A stretch of 64,000 nt of DNA, from NCBI RefSeq assembly GCF_013912375.1, contig NZ_JACETV010000001.1, positions 1,054,001-1,118,000 of the forward strand. Direction: 5' to 3'. Under the pieces are notes generated by a model. That model worked only from the letters and a program-made list of their open reading frames with translations. It was not told the DNA's origin and searched no databases. This DNA comes from Emticicia sp. BO119. Its GTDB lineage: Bacteria > Bacteroidota > Bacteroidia > Cytophagales > Spirosomataceae. A program made the translations under genes and the position numbers. Positions 26,409-35,574 of the stretch are shown piece by piece (position 1 is the stretch's first letter; each line of letters begins with the position of its first letter).

Positions 26409-27839
26409 ATGATAAGAATATATTTTGATTGGAATGTAATCAGCAATTATAAAAGAGAAGATTTCTTAGACTTTAGAAGTTTTATTGAACTTCATAAAGA
26501 TTATCTACAGTTTCCATATTCTCCAGCACATTTTAGTGACTTAATGAAAAGCTATAAGCCGGACAACCCTTACTTTAATGAAGATTTAAATAATCTTGAT
26601 TTTTTAGCAGAGAGGCATTTTCTGAGATGGGGTAAAAATGGAATGGAGTTTCTTTTTTGCAGCCCAAAAGAATATTTTGAAATTGAAAAGGAAAGAGAAG
26701 ACCTTTTTCCATTGATAAATATGGAAGAAATAATCAAAGATTTAGACGAGATTGATGTCGGAAACGGGAAAATTGAGACATTATTTAAGGAAATATTTGA
26801 GTCACTTCCAATTAACCTGCCCAACAAAGTTGAGAAGGAAGAAACATTTAAGAAGATGTTGCCATATCTAAATGAGAATTCAACTGTCTGGGATTTGATG
26901 AATAACATCTTCCCATTTGCAAAGAAATTACTTCAAGATAAAGAGTATTACAAAGATTTCAGAAAGACGATAGCAGATAATGGATTTAAATTAGACCCAA
27001 ATTCTGGTAATTGGGAGATTGACGATGTAATAAACAATATTGACGCTTTTTTACATGAGCGAGGATTAAATCTTACTTTTTCGGAATACGTAAAATCAAG
27101 CTTTGAGCATAGAAAAGAACCAATTACTAAGTATGAGTATTACACTAATGCATATTTAATGCTTGATATGATTGGATACAAATCTGATAAACTTCCTAAA
27201 CCAACCGATAATATGCAAAATATTCATAATGATGCAGAACATTCTTTCTATGCGGCTCATTGTGATTTTTTTGTAGTGGCTGATAAAAAACTTCGGGTAA
27301 AAGCAAAAGTACTGTATCACCAACTTAATATTCAGACAATAGTAATTTCACCAGAAGATTTTATAGGAACTATAAAAGAAAAAATGCATATCCAGAATTT
27401 GGATCAGCATTTTCTAAATGCAGTATTCACTTTAATTAAAAGCGAAAATCTAATAGAAAGCTATGCTAAAAGTGAAGGCAATGAAGTTGAGATTTTTGCC
27501 TTTAAACTACCCATTTTTTATTTTAACTTTTTCAACTTTGTGGTTTATGAAGACTATCCAGAACATGAAGGAGTTATTATCACATTTAAAAGAGCATTTA
27601 AGAATTTTTCAAGGGGAATATTTTTTACTGAATCTGAACGGGTAATTAATAGAGTTAGTAAGTTTTTTGGATACGAAAATGAAGAAGACTTAACTTTAAA
27701 AATAAAGAAATTTGTTTATAGTGATGAGAAAGTAGATTTTATTTGGAAATTTGAAGCTGGATTTGTGAAATTAGAAAGAGATGAAGAAACAAAGCGACCA
27801 ATATTAGTTTATATTGTTTCCTCTAAGCAATTAATATAA
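26409..27839 (+). CDS. Unrecognised 476-aa protein with PIN-like nuclease features
   Basis: No close family comes to mind. It starts IRIYFDWNVISNYK, an aspartate after a hydrophobic strand followed by N, as in PIN-fold RNases (D7). Far downstream (about residues 270-300) is NDAEHSFYAAHCDFFVVADKKL and then KAKVLYHQLNIQTIVISPEDF, which resembles the second half of a PIN domain (acidic helix, CDFFVT-D-x-L strand, then a closing strand). Between them is a 250-residue helical, acidic insertion; about 150 residues follow (FNFFNFVVYEDY). Codon use is AT-rich compared with neighbours, suggesting recent acquisition. A defence or toxin-type RNase is possible; no partner antitoxin is evident. Confidence 0.55.
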   Translation: MIRIYFDWNVISNYKREDFLDFRSFIELHKDYLQFPYSPAHFSDLMKSYKPDNPYFNEDLNNLDFLAERHFLRWGKNGMEFLFCSPKEYFEIEKEREDLFPLINMEEIIKDLDEIDVGNGKIETLFKEIFESLPINLPNKVEKEETFKKMLPYLNENSTVWDLMNNIFPFAKKLLQDKEYYKDFRKTIADNGFKLDPNSGNWEIDDVINNIDAFLHERGLNLTFSEYVKSSFEHRKEPITKYEYYTNAYLMLDMIGYKSDKLPKPTDNMQNIHNDAEHSFYAAHCDFFVVADKKLRVKAKVLYHQLNIQTIVISPEDFIGTIKEKMHIQNLDQHFLNAVFTLIKSENLIESYAKSEGNEVEIFAFKLPIFYFNFFNFVVYEDYPEHEGVIITFKRAFKNFSRGIFFTESERVINRVSKFFGYENEEDLTLKIKKFVYSDEKVDFIWKFEAGFVKLERDEETKRPILVYIVSSKQLI

Positions 27840-27947
27840 ATCAAGCAAAAAGCTTATTTAAAGTTTGGTTGACTGTTCCTGTGAATTGTTTTGAAGAAGA
27901 AGCGCAATTATAAATTGAACGACGAAATTTTGATAAAATATCATCTC

Positions 27948-28421
27948 ATGCCTCACACTTTCCAAGCAAAAATATACCAAACGGGTATCAACTGGGCTGT
28001 TGATGTGCCTGAGGAAATTACCACGCAATTGCTCAAACAAAAAGGCTATATCAAAATCAAAGGTCAGATAAATGGTTTTGATTTTACACAAACTTTAGTG
28101 CCAGTTAAAAATGCACCTTATCGTCTTTTTGTCAATTTCATCATGATGAAAGGAGGAAAGACCGCCGTTGGCGAGATAGCAGATTTTGCGATTGAACAGG
28201 ATACTATTGCAGAAGACAAACGCTACCCAATGCCTGATTTACTGGCAATTGCTTTGCGTGAAAATGATTTAGAGACCGCATTTGAGAGTCTGACGGCTTC
28301 CCGTAAAAAAGATATTCTGAAATACCTGTTTTATGTAAAGACCGATGAAACGATGTTGAAGAATATAGCTAAGGTCATAGCTCAATTGAAAGATAAATCG
28401 AAAGACGTAAGAGTGCCATGA
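27948..28421 (+). CDS. DUF1905 / YdeI (OmpD-associated)-type protein
   Basis: 157 residues. The ATG at 27948 is chosen because the family starts MPHTFQAKIYQTGINWAVDVP; an in-frame TTG at 27891 adds 19 residues not typical of it. The first 85 residues are the DUF1905 beta-barrel (PEEITTQLLKQ, GYIKIKGQINGF). The second part (LTASRKKDILKYLFYVKTDE) is the YdeI/OmpD-associated helical domain, where SxxxRKxxLxY(I/L) is conserved. Function is unknown; family members are linked to bacteriocin or peptide protection in some annotations, weakly supported. No membrane or export signal. Confidence 0.82.
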   Translation: MPHTFQAKIYQTGINWAVDVPEEITTQLLKQKGYIKIKGQINGFDFTQTLVPVKNAPYRLFVNFIMMKGGKTAVGEIADFAIEQDTIAEDKRYPMPDLLAIALRENDLETAFESLTASRKKDILKYLFYVKTDETMLKNIAKVIAQLKDKSKDVRVP

Positions 28422-28438
28422 TTGGGATTTATTCCAAA

Positions 28439-28458
28439 AATCACGGCAAACCGTGATT
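28439..28458. other. Short hairpin after the DUF1905 gene
   Basis: Perfect stem AATCACGG / CCGTGATT with loop CAAA. On the plus strand it lacks a T-run, so termination is uncertain; on the minus strand it is followed by TTTTT but no minus-strand gene ends here. Confidence 0.4.
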
Positions 28459-28522
28459 GATTCTGAAAACTTCATCTTGTTTCTTTGAGGTAAAATTAAG
28501 CTATGAAAATCCTCAGACTCCT

Positions 28523-29206
28523 ATGAAACAAGCTCTTTTTATAATGCTTTGTATAGTTTCTCTCACAAATGCATTTGGACAATCAATCAGTTTGCATCCC
28601 AATACTTTTCAATTACCCAAAGTAGCTTCTAATCCTGCCTGCACTGTGGCAGATAAAGGCAAGGTAGTTTTCAATACCAATCAGAATAAAATATTCTATT
28701 GTAATGGTTCTGCCTGGATAGACCCTGAAAACGGAACACCCATGCGCATCACACCTGCTTTTTCGGCATATGGAAGCAGTTCACAGGTTGTAAGGTCTGA
28801 CGAATATACCTACATTAACTTTACGTCTGAATTTTTTGACTTAGGCAATAATTTTAACCTAAGTAATTCACCAACAGACCCTAATCACTTTGTATCTCTC
28901 GATAACGGAATTTATGAAATTAGTTTTAATACTGAATTTGATATGTCCTCTTTCGCTCCCGAGGATAATTCTCAAATTGTTTTTTGGCTTAGTGAGAGCC
29001 TACCTAATAGTTACTATAGGAGTTATCGTTTTTATTTCCCGGTCAGAGATAATGCTGACCAACATTATATTCATTTTTCAAAATTACTGAGGTTACCTCA
29101 AGGTGCTAACGTAAGTTTAGAAATGAAACTAGAAAACGCGCCCACTTTTGGAGTTTTAAGAATTGGTTCACCCAATCTTACAGGGCATTTGGTAACCTGG
29201 TATTAA
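28523..29206 (+). CDS. Secreted C1q/TNF-like (jelly-roll) protein
   Basis: 227 residues from the ATG at 28523, which begins a signal peptide (MKQALFIMLCIVSLTNAFG). The mature N-terminus contains KGKVVFNTNQNKIFYCNGSAW, a short segment common in Bacteroidota surface and trimeric proteins, where a variable tip precedes a collar. The C-terminal ~130 residues have the C1q-like strand pattern: PAFSAYGSS, EYTYINFTSEFFDLGNNF, GIYEISFNTEF and closing GHLVTWY. C1q-like domains form trimers that bind proteins or carbohydrates. The cargo is likely outer surface or extracellular; no T9SS tail or lipobox is seen. Role unknown. Confidence 0.68.
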   Translation: MKQALFIMLCIVSLTNAFGQSISLHPNTFQLPKVASNPACTVADKGKVVFNTNQNKIFYCNGSAWIDPENGTPMRITPAFSAYGSSSQVVRSDEYTYINFTSEFFDLGNNFNLSNSPTDPNHFVSLDNGIYEISFNTEFDMSSFAPEDNSQIVFWLSESLPNSYYRSYRFYFPVRDNADQHYIHFSKLLRLPQGANVSLEMKLENAPTFGVLRIGSPNLTGHLVTWY

Positions 29207-29239
29207 ATTGAACTAAAATCAATCGAAAAAGAAGATATT

Positions 29240-31381
29240 TTAGTTACCCTCCCAAATTGCCAAAGCAATCCTCAGTTTCCCATAATCATATAATCCCTCT
29301 AAATCATCAAACAAAGGTTTCAATGCATCGCCTTTTTGCATGTTCAAACGCATGGCCGAAGCTATAATCTGGTTATACTCGTAACTTGGAATCAAATCGT
29401 GCAGATTAATATCATTCCCTTCCTCCTTAAGTTTTATCAGATGGCTGATAATCGTAACCGGACTAAGGTTTCGCCATTGTGCAATATCTTCCACCGACAG
29501 CCCTTTATTATATAAATCTAATGTTTCAACATAAGTAAACCCTTTCACAACTCGTGTTTTGCCGGGTTCTGTGTTTTCTCTGGCAAAGTCTAAAATCTCA
29601 TTGATAAACCTCTCGCCAAATTGTTTAAACTTCTGCTCACCCACACCTGATACGGCTAACATCTGGATTTTATTAATAGGCTTCTTTTGCGCCATATCAG
29701 AAAGTGTGGCATCAGAAAATACGACGAAAGGAGGGAGGCTTAGTTCATCTGCAATCTTCTTGCGTAATATTCTTAACTTTTCAAACAAAGCATCTTTAAT
29801 AATCTCTTTCTTTGATTTTTCTTTTGGGGCTTCTTCTTCCTGTCTTGCTTTCTTTTGTTCATATGGCTCAAATTTCACCAGCTCAACTTTTCTCTCACTT
29901 TTCAGCACTTGCCATGACAAAGCATTCAGCTTTAAGGAGTGTCGTTCATCATAAGCAATATCAATTATTCCTGAGTTCAGCATCTGTGTGATATAATCTG
30001 CCCATTCTTCATACCGTAGTTCCTTACCTACACCAAAGGTTTTTAGTGTTTGATAGTTATGCTCAAAAACATTACGGTTCTGCGCACCTCTGAGAATATC
30101 TATCAACAAACCCATAGCCACTTTTTCATTGGCTCTTGCAATGGCTGATAAGGCCTTTTGGGCAAAAACTGTGGCATCAAATTTTATTGGTGGATTCTGG
30201 CAAACATCACAGTTGCCACAATCATTCTGGGCTTCTTCATTAAAATAGCTCAATAATACCCTTCTTCGGCAGATTTCTGTTTCTGCGTATTGTTTCATCC
30301 GGTCGAGCTTAGCCAACTGCACCTCTTTCATTTCAGGTGGCAATTCCGACTTACCGATCATCTCTTTGCGGGTGACAATATCTGCAAAGCTATAAAACAA
30401 TAAGGTATCAGAAGGCAATCCATCTCTACCCGCACGACCTATTTCCTGATAAAAACTTTCTACGTTGGATGGCAAGCTATAATGTACTACAAATCGCACG
30501 TTTGATTTATCAATACCCATGCCGAAAGCAATGGTTGCTACAATTACCTGTATCTCATCTTTGATGAAAGAATCTTGCACTTCTGAGCGTGTCTTGGCAT
30601 CAATTCCGGCGTGGTAGTGCATGGCAGTAATACCCATTTTTCGTAATCCTTCAGCCACCTCTTCTGTATTTTTACGGCTTAGACAATAAATAATGCCTGA
30701 GTCTTTTGGCCGTTGAGTAATGAATTGATGAATCACTTTTAACCGATTTCGTCCTGGTGAAACGGCCAGTTTAAGATTAGGTCTGTCGAATGAGGATATA
30801 AATACTTTAGCATCAGAAATGCCCAATTGTTTTAATATATCTTTTCTGGTAACTCTATCAGCAGTGGCTGTGAGGGCAACCATAGGGGTATCAGGAAAAA
30901 TCTCTTTAAGTATATATAACTGGGTGTATTCAGGTCTGAAATCATGCCCCCAGGTAGAAACGCAATGTGACTCATCAATGGCAATGAGAGAGATCTCCAA
31001 AGTTTTTATATAATCAAGGTAGTTGGGGGTTAGCAGTTTTTCGGGAGAAACATAAAGTAATTTCAACGCTCCTGAACGGCATTGTATTTCAATATCTCTT
31101 TGTTCACTCACCGAGAGAGTACTATTAATGAAAGCAGACGGAACACCATTCGCTTGCAGGGCTTGAACCTGGTCTTTCATTAGTGCAATCAGAGGAGAAA
31201 TGACCAAGGTTAGCCCTTCGAAGACCATCGCAGGTACCTGAAAACAGATTGATTTCCCCCCACCAGTTGGCATAAGCACGAGGCAATCCTGCTTTGCTAA
31301 AATAGTATCGATAATATCAGATTGAAGTGGGCGGAAGGTATCATAACCAAAATATTTTTTAAGAACCTGTTCTTTAGTCAT
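29240..31381 (-). CDS. recQ: ATP-dependent DNA helicase RecQ
   Basis: 713 residues. ATG at 31381 (MTKEQVLKKYFGYDTFRPLQ) is the family start; an extended frame begins upstream without motif support. Helicase motifs: TGGGKSICFQ (I), DESHCVSTWGHDFRPEY (II and RecQ aromatic loop), TATADRVT (III), QEIGRAGRDGLPS (VI). The zinc-binding block CRRRVLLSYFNE..CGNCDVC, a winged-helix region, and a C-terminal HRDC-like domain are present, plus an extra about 100-residue helical tail (WRNLSPVTIISHLIKL) common in Bacteroidota RecQ. It unwinds recombination and replication intermediates 3' to 5'. Confidence 0.94.
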   Translation of the reverse strand: MTKEQVLKKYFGYDTFRPLQSDIIDTILAKQDCLVLMPTGGGKSICFQVPAMVFEGLTLVISPLIALMKDQVQALQANGVPSAFINSTLSVSEQRDIEIQCRSGALKLLYVSPEKLLTPNYLDYIKTLEISLIAIDESHCVSTWGHDFRPEYTQLYILKEIFPDTPMVALTATADRVTRKDILKQLGISDAKVFISSFDRPNLKLAVSPGRNRLKVIHQFITQRPKDSGIIYCLSRKNTEEVAEGLRKMGITAMHYHAGIDAKTRSEVQDSFIKDEIQVIVATIAFGMGIDKSNVRFVVHYSLPSNVESFYQEIGRAGRDGLPSDTLLFYSFADIVTRKEMIGKSELPPEMKEVQLAKLDRMKQYAETEICRRRVLLSYFNEEAQNDCGNCDVCQNPPIKFDATVFAQKALSAIARANEKVAMGLLIDILRGAQNRNVFEHNYQTLKTFGVGKELRYEEWADYITQMLNSGIIDIAYDERHSLKLNALSWQVLKSERKVELVKFEPYEQKKARQEEEAPKEKSKKEIIKDALFEKLRILRKKIADELSLPPFVVFSDATLSDMAQKKPINKIQMLAVSGVGEQKFKQFGERFINEILDFARENTEPGKTRVVKGFTYVETLDLYNKGLSVEDIAQWRNLSPVTIISHLIKLKEEGNDINLHDLIPSYEYNQIIASAMRLNMQKGDALKPLFDDLEGLYDYGKLRIALAIWEGN

Positions 31382-31487
31382 TCGAAGTTTAATACATTTT
31401 TTAACAAAATAATAAATAAATCTGCTATCTCTCGGCAAAATCCTTTTAATTTTACACCAATATAACTCAACAAACCTGAATTATTGT

Positions 31488-33104
31488 ATGAAAAAAAGCT
31501 TTTTAGCCCTTGTTTTTTTTAGTTCCTATTCATTCGTTTATGCCCAGAGTAGCACCTCTGTTGAAAAAGTAGCGCAATATGCCAATACTATTTCTGCTGA
31601 CAATTTACGAAAAGACCTTACTTATATTGCTTCTGATGAACTCGAAGGCCGTGATACAGGCTCGGAAGGGCAAAGGAAAGCAGCAGATTATATAGCCAAA
31701 CGTTTTGCAGATTTAGGCTTGCAGCCGTTAGCCTCTGATGGAAAAGGTGGTAAAGGTTATTTTCAGTTTTTTAATCTATATAAAAAGGGATGGAAAGATG
31801 CTTATATCAAGATTGGTAATAAGAAAAAAGAGTTCTTTAAAGACTATTATCCTAACGGACTCACGAGTATTCCGCAGGAGGAATCAATAAAAGTAGTTTT
31901 TGCAGGTTATGGAGTCGAATCGGATACCTATAACGATTACAAAGATATAGATGTAAAAGGCAAAGCGGTTGTTATTTTAGATGGAGAACCTAAGGATGTT
32001 TCAGGGAAGTATTATATTACTAAAGCTGGTGAAAAATCAGAATGGGAGGAAAAAACCGGATTTCAGAAGAAAATGAATATTGCCTTGAATAAAGGTGCTA
32101 AAATGTTTTTTGTAGTTACCGATTCAGATGAATCTCAATTCAAGACGCTGGCTGCTGAAAGAAAGGCCGTTCTTTCGCGCTTTAATCGAATGTCTTTTAA
32201 TGAATCAACCAGTCCGGAGCAAGCAACATCAAATCCAACTTTTTATATTTCGAAAGCGATGGCGGCCGAAATGCTTGCTACTAAGCCTAAAAAGTTTGAT
32301 AAACTGGTAAATAAAATTACTGCTACCGGTAAAAGCACAGCAGGTAATGCAAAAGAATCTACGGTTTCAGTAAAAGCAGAAAGGGGAGAAGTACCTGTTG
32401 AAACCCAGAATGTTATGGGTTTTCTGGAAGGAACTGATAAAAAAGATGAAGTATTATTGATTACTGCTCACTATGACCATGTAGGTATCCAGAACGGACA
32501 GATTCATAACGGAGCAGACGATGATGGCTCTGGCACTTGTGCGGTATTAGAGTTAGCAAGAGCGTTTGCTCAGGCAAAAAAAGAAGGTAATGGCCCCCGC
32601 AGAAGTATTTTATTTATGACCGTAACTGGTGAGGAAAAAGGTTTGTTAGGCTCTCAATATTACGCTGATAAAGCTCCTGTCATTCCATTAGAAAAAACGG
32701 TTTGTGATTTGAATATTGATATGATTGGTCGTATTGATAAAGAACATGCTCCAAAAGAAGATTATGTGTATCTGATAGGTTCGGATAAATTATCTTCAGA
32801 ACTTCATAAAATAAGTGAGGAAGCGAACAATAATTCGGTTAAATTTCAGTTAGATTATACATACAACGACCCTAAGGACCCTAACAGGTTTTATTATCGT
32901 TCAGATCATTATAACTTCGCTAAACATAAAGTACCAGTAATTTTCTACTTTACAGGGGTACATGCGGATTATCATCGCCCTGGCGACGATGTAGAGAAAA
33001 TTCTTTTTCCAAAGTACCAGCAGATAACTCAATTAGTATTTCATACAGCATGGGAGGTAGCGAATCGTGATGAACGCATTAAGGTTGATAGCAATAAACC
33101 TTAA
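31488..33104 (+). CDS. Exported M28 family aminopeptidase
   Basis: 538 residues with a signal peptide (about 1-19, ends VYAQ). Zinc dinuclear peptidase motifs: HYDHVG, GADDDGSGT, GEEKGLLGS, DMIGR and the late YHRPGDD with its histidine. A protease-associated-like insertion (about 130-290) sits between the N-terminal helix and the catalytic blocks, as in this Bacteroidota branch. It removes N-terminal amino acids from peptides in the periplasm or outside. The gene is divergent from recQ and separated from exbB by 371 bp. Confidence 0.93.
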   Translation: MKKSFLALVFFSSYSFVYAQSSTSVEKVAQYANTISADNLRKDLTYIASDELEGRDTGSEGQRKAADYIAKRFADLGLQPLASDGKGGKGYFQFFNLYKKGWKDAYIKIGNKKKEFFKDYYPNGLTSIPQEESIKVVFAGYGVESDTYNDYKDIDVKGKAVVILDGEPKDVSGKYYITKAGEKSEWEEKTGFQKKMNIALNKGAKMFFVVTDSDESQFKTLAAERKAVLSRFNRMSFNESTSPEQATSNPTFYISKAMAAEMLATKPKKFDKLVNKITATGKSTAGNAKESTVSVKAERGEVPVETQNVMGFLEGTDKKDEVLLITAHYDHVGIQNGQIHNGADDDGSGTCAVLELARAFAQAKKEGNGPRRSILFMTVTGEEKGLLGSQYYADKAPVIPLEKTVCDLNIDMIGRIDKEHAPKEDYVYLIGSDKLSSELHKISEEANNNSVKFQLDYTYNDPKDPNRFYYRSDHYNFAKHKVPVIFYFTGVHADYHRPGDDVEKILFPKYQQITQLVFHTAWEVANRDERIKVDSNKP

Positions 33105-33475
33105 ATGTTACATTTTTTTGTAAAAATAGCCTTATTTCGTGTCAAGGGGGTTATTAACGAAAATCTTAGTTATATAAAACAAACTTGAATATTTAACTAT
33201 CTGATAATGAAAAAGTTATGTTTTCAGACTTTGCATTAAAAAGAAATAAATAATCTTTAAAAAATGCAAAAGAATATTTTGCTAATAAAAAATTATCATG
33301 CCCGATATTTTTTGTTTCGCCGATTTTGCTTAAACTTGTCCCAAGATTGAAAAGAATATATGACAGGTTTTTACAAAATTTTCTTTTAGTAATATTCTTT
33401 CTTTTAAAATTTTCACTTTTATTTACCAAAAAATTCATTGTTTCATTTTTTAAAACCCTAAAATTTTCAAAGCTA
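33105..33475 (+). other. 371-bp gap before exbB: leader region with hairpins
   Basis: No gene found; a long antisense ORF overlapping exbB is a shadow. It contains an inverted repeat TTTGCATT/AATGCAAA (33230-33270), a short TTACA/TGTAA hairpin, and a fair promoter for exbB: TTTG 33311-33314, 16-bp spacer, TAAACTTG 33331-33338 (one mismatch to TAnnTTTG). Confidence 0.45.
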
Positions 33476-34303
33476 ATGGAAAAAAAGACTACAGCCCCAG
33501 CAGCAAAACCAGCAGCCCCTAAGTCTTCAAGTGGTGGATTGAATCCAGCGTTCGTTATCCCAATTTTACTCGTTATCGGTTTTTGTTTATGGTATTTTAT
33601 TTTAGGAGATCCTTCAAACTTCTCTGACCCGGAAACTAAACACAAACCAACCACTGCTATGGGTATAGTTTACTCTGGTGGTATTATTGTACCTATCCTA
33701 TTAACCTTTATGCTTTCGGTATTAGTTTTCTCTATCGAGCGTTTCATTACAATCAATAAAGCTTCTGGTACTGGTGATTTAGATGCTTTTGTACGTAAAG
33801 TACGTTCATTAGTTGACTCAAACAACATTGCTGATGCGATTAAAGAATGTGACAAACAAAAAGGTTCAGTGGGTAATGTTACAAAAACTGCCCTCCAAAA
33901 GTACAGCCAATTAGCTACAGATGACACAATGGCTAAAGACCAGAAATTGGTTGCTTTACAAAAAGAAGTTGAAGAGGCTACTACTTTAGAGCTTCCGATG
34001 TTAGAGAAAAACCTTACTATTCTTTCAACACTTGCCTCAGTATCAACCCTTGTAGCTCTATTAGGAACGGTAATCGGTATGATTCGCTCATTCTTTGCTC
34101 TTGGTTCTGGTGGTGGTGCTCCTGATGCGTCTGCTCTTGCAACTGGTATTGCTGAGGCCTTGATTAATACAGCCCTTGGTATCGGTACATCAGCAATCGC
34201 TATTATTATGTATAACTTATTTACCTCAAAAATAGATACGCTTACGTACAAAATTGACGAAATCGGAATGAGCCTTCAGCAAAACTTCGCTGCTCATCAC
34301 TAA
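33476..34303 (+). CDS. exbB: ExbB / MotA-TolQ family proton channel
   Basis: 275 residues, from ATG 33476 (MEKKTTAPAAKP); the frame is open farther upstream, but the earlier region is the AT-rich leader. The protein has three hydrophobic helices and an Ala/Pro-rich start. Conserved block: LVALLGTVIGMIRSFFALG and GIAEALINTALGIGTSAIAIIMYN, the TolQ/ExbB helices 2 and 3 forming the proton path. Together with ExbD and TonB it couples the proton gradient to outer-membrane receptor transport. It is the first gene of a tight four- or five-gene run. Confidence 0.92.
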   Translation: MEKKTTAPAAKPAAPKSSSGGLNPAFVIPILLVIGFCLWYFILGDPSNFSDPETKHKPTTAMGIVYSGGIIVPILLTFMLSVLVFSIERFITINKASGTGDLDAFVRKVRSLVDSNNIADAIKECDKQKGSVGNVTKTALQKYSQLATDDTMAKDQKLVALQKEVEEATTLELPMLEKNLTILSTLASVSTLVALLGTVIGMIRSFFALGSGGGAPDASALATGIAEALINTALGIGTSAIAIIMYNLFTSKIDTLTYKIDEIGMSLQQNFAAHH

Positions 34304-34356
34304 GATAAAGCAGTAAAGTAAATCAGATTGTTTAATTTAAACTATCAAGCAAAGCT

Positions 34357-34962
34357 ATGGCAGCACCGAAACCAGCCAGAAAGAGTCCATCAATGGATAT
34401 GACTGCGATGTGTGACGTTGCGTTCCTGCTCCTTACATTCTTCATCATGACTACCCAGTTCAAAAGTCAGGAGTCTGTAACAGTAGATACGCCTTCATCA
34501 GTCTCAGAGATTAAAGTTGAGGACAAGGATATGGCAACAATTACAATTGACAAAGACGGCAAATACTATTTTGGCGTTACGAACCCGCTTGACAGGTACT
34601 CACTCATTCAGAAAATGAATGATAAGTATGGTGCAGGGCTTTCAGATGCAGAACAGAAGAATTTTACGAAATTAGCTGAAACTGGTGTTTCTATTACTTC
34701 GTTAAAGCAATATCTGGCATTACCGGAAGCTCAGAGAGGACAAGTTAGAATTCAGGGTATCCCGAATGACAGTACCAAAAGCGAATTGGTTGACTGGGTT
34801 AAGACCTATTTGACTGATATTAACAAAAAGGCTAAATTGGCTGTTCGTGGTGACGTGCAAACGCAGTATCCTGCAATTAAGAAATTGTTTGCTGAATTAG
34901 GTAAAAATGATATTAACAAATTTCAGTTAATTACCGACTCAGAAAACAAAGAAGATAAGTAA
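34357..34962 (+). CDS. exbD: ExbD-type biopolymer transport protein (first copy)
   Basis: 201 residues, longer than classical ExbD (about 140). A single N-terminal helix carries the conserved aspartate: DMTAMCDVAFLLLTFFIM. The C-terminal periplasmic region is long, with YPAIKKLFAELGKNDINKFQLITD near the end resembling the ExbD fold. The charged Asp in the helix is required for proton use. Follows exbB by 53 bp. Paired with a second ExbD, as is common in Bacteroidota, where the two may form a heteromeric assembly. Confidence 0.9.
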   Translation: MAAPKPARKSPSMDMTAMCDVAFLLLTFFIMTTQFKSQESVTVDTPSSVSEIKVEDKDMATITIDKDGKYYFGVTNPLDRYSLIQKMNDKYGAGLSDAEQKNFTKLAETGVSITSLKQYLALPEAQRGQVRIQGIPNDSTKSELVDWVKTYLTDINKKAKLAVRGDVQTQYPAIKKLFAELGKNDINKFQLITDSENKEDK

Positions 34963-34995
34963 ATTTCATTGAACCCTTAAATTACCAGATAGAAA

Positions 34996-35547
34996 ATGGC
35001 AGAAATACAGGAATCCGGTGGTGGTGGGAAAAAAGGCGGTGGTAAGGTTCGGTCCAAGAAAGCAGGTGGAAAACCTGATATGACACCAATGGTGGACCTT
35101 GGCTTCTTACTTATCACTTTCTTTATGTATACCACCACGTTCGGCAAGCCAAATATGATGAAGCTGAACATGCCTGATAAACCAAATCCTGATGATCCAC
35201 CACCACCAGAAGTAAAGGTAACCAACACCATTACTGTTCTGATGGGCAAAGACGACAGAATATTTTGGTATCAGAAACCTCTTCCAGAATTAACATTAGC
35301 TGACTTAAACGAAACAGATTACTCGCCTGAGGGCATCAGAAAATCTGTTTTAGTAAAAAAAGCCAATGCGCTTGATATAAACAAGTTTACAGTAATCATC
35401 AAACCAAGTGATGAGGCAAACTGGAAGAATACAGTAGATATTCTGGACGAAATGGCAATTACAAAGTCTGACCGCTATGCAATTGTTGATTTAGCTCCGA
35501 AAGAAAAGGAACTGCTTGACCAAAAACTTGCAGAGCCAAAAAAATAA
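34996..35547 (+). CDS. exbD: ExbD-type biopolymer transport protein (second copy)
   Basis: 183 residues. After a glycine/lysine-rich start (GGGGKKGGGKVRSKKAGGK) comes the helix with the family aspartate (DMTPMVDLGFLLITFFMYT). The C-terminal half ends with EMAITKSDRYAIVDL, the typical ExbD terminal block. Starts 33 bp after the first copy; the two share the fold but differ in the periplasmic loop, so they are not a recent duplication. Works with ExbB and TonB. Confidence 0.9.
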   Translation: MAEIQESGGGGKKGGGKVRSKKAGGKPDMTPMVDLGFLLITFFMYTTTFGKPNMMKLNMPDKPNPDDPPPPEVKVTNTITVLMGKDDRIFWYQKPLPELTLADLNETDYSPEGIRKSVLVKKANALDINKFTVIIKPSDEANWKNTVDILDEMAITKSDRYAIVDLAPKEKELLDQKLAEPKK

Positions 35548-35574
35548 GTAATCTAAGGAAAAACAAACAAACAA

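Noticed and set aside
27891-27947. N-terminal extension of the DUF1905 protein from TTG
   Set aside because: Family members begin at MPHTF; the added residues are basic and unrelated.
26342-27948. Mobile element around the PIN-like gene
   Set aside because: Short GTTTGGTT words occur on both sides, but no convincing direct or inverted terminal repeats or transposase were found.
33193-33654. 153-aa minus-strand ORF over the exbB leader
   Set aside because: Antisense shadow of exbB and AT-rich leader; no family likeness and no promoter.
33670-34251. 193-aa minus-strand ORF inside exbB
   Set aside because: Complete antisense overlap with a certain gene; biased codons explain it.
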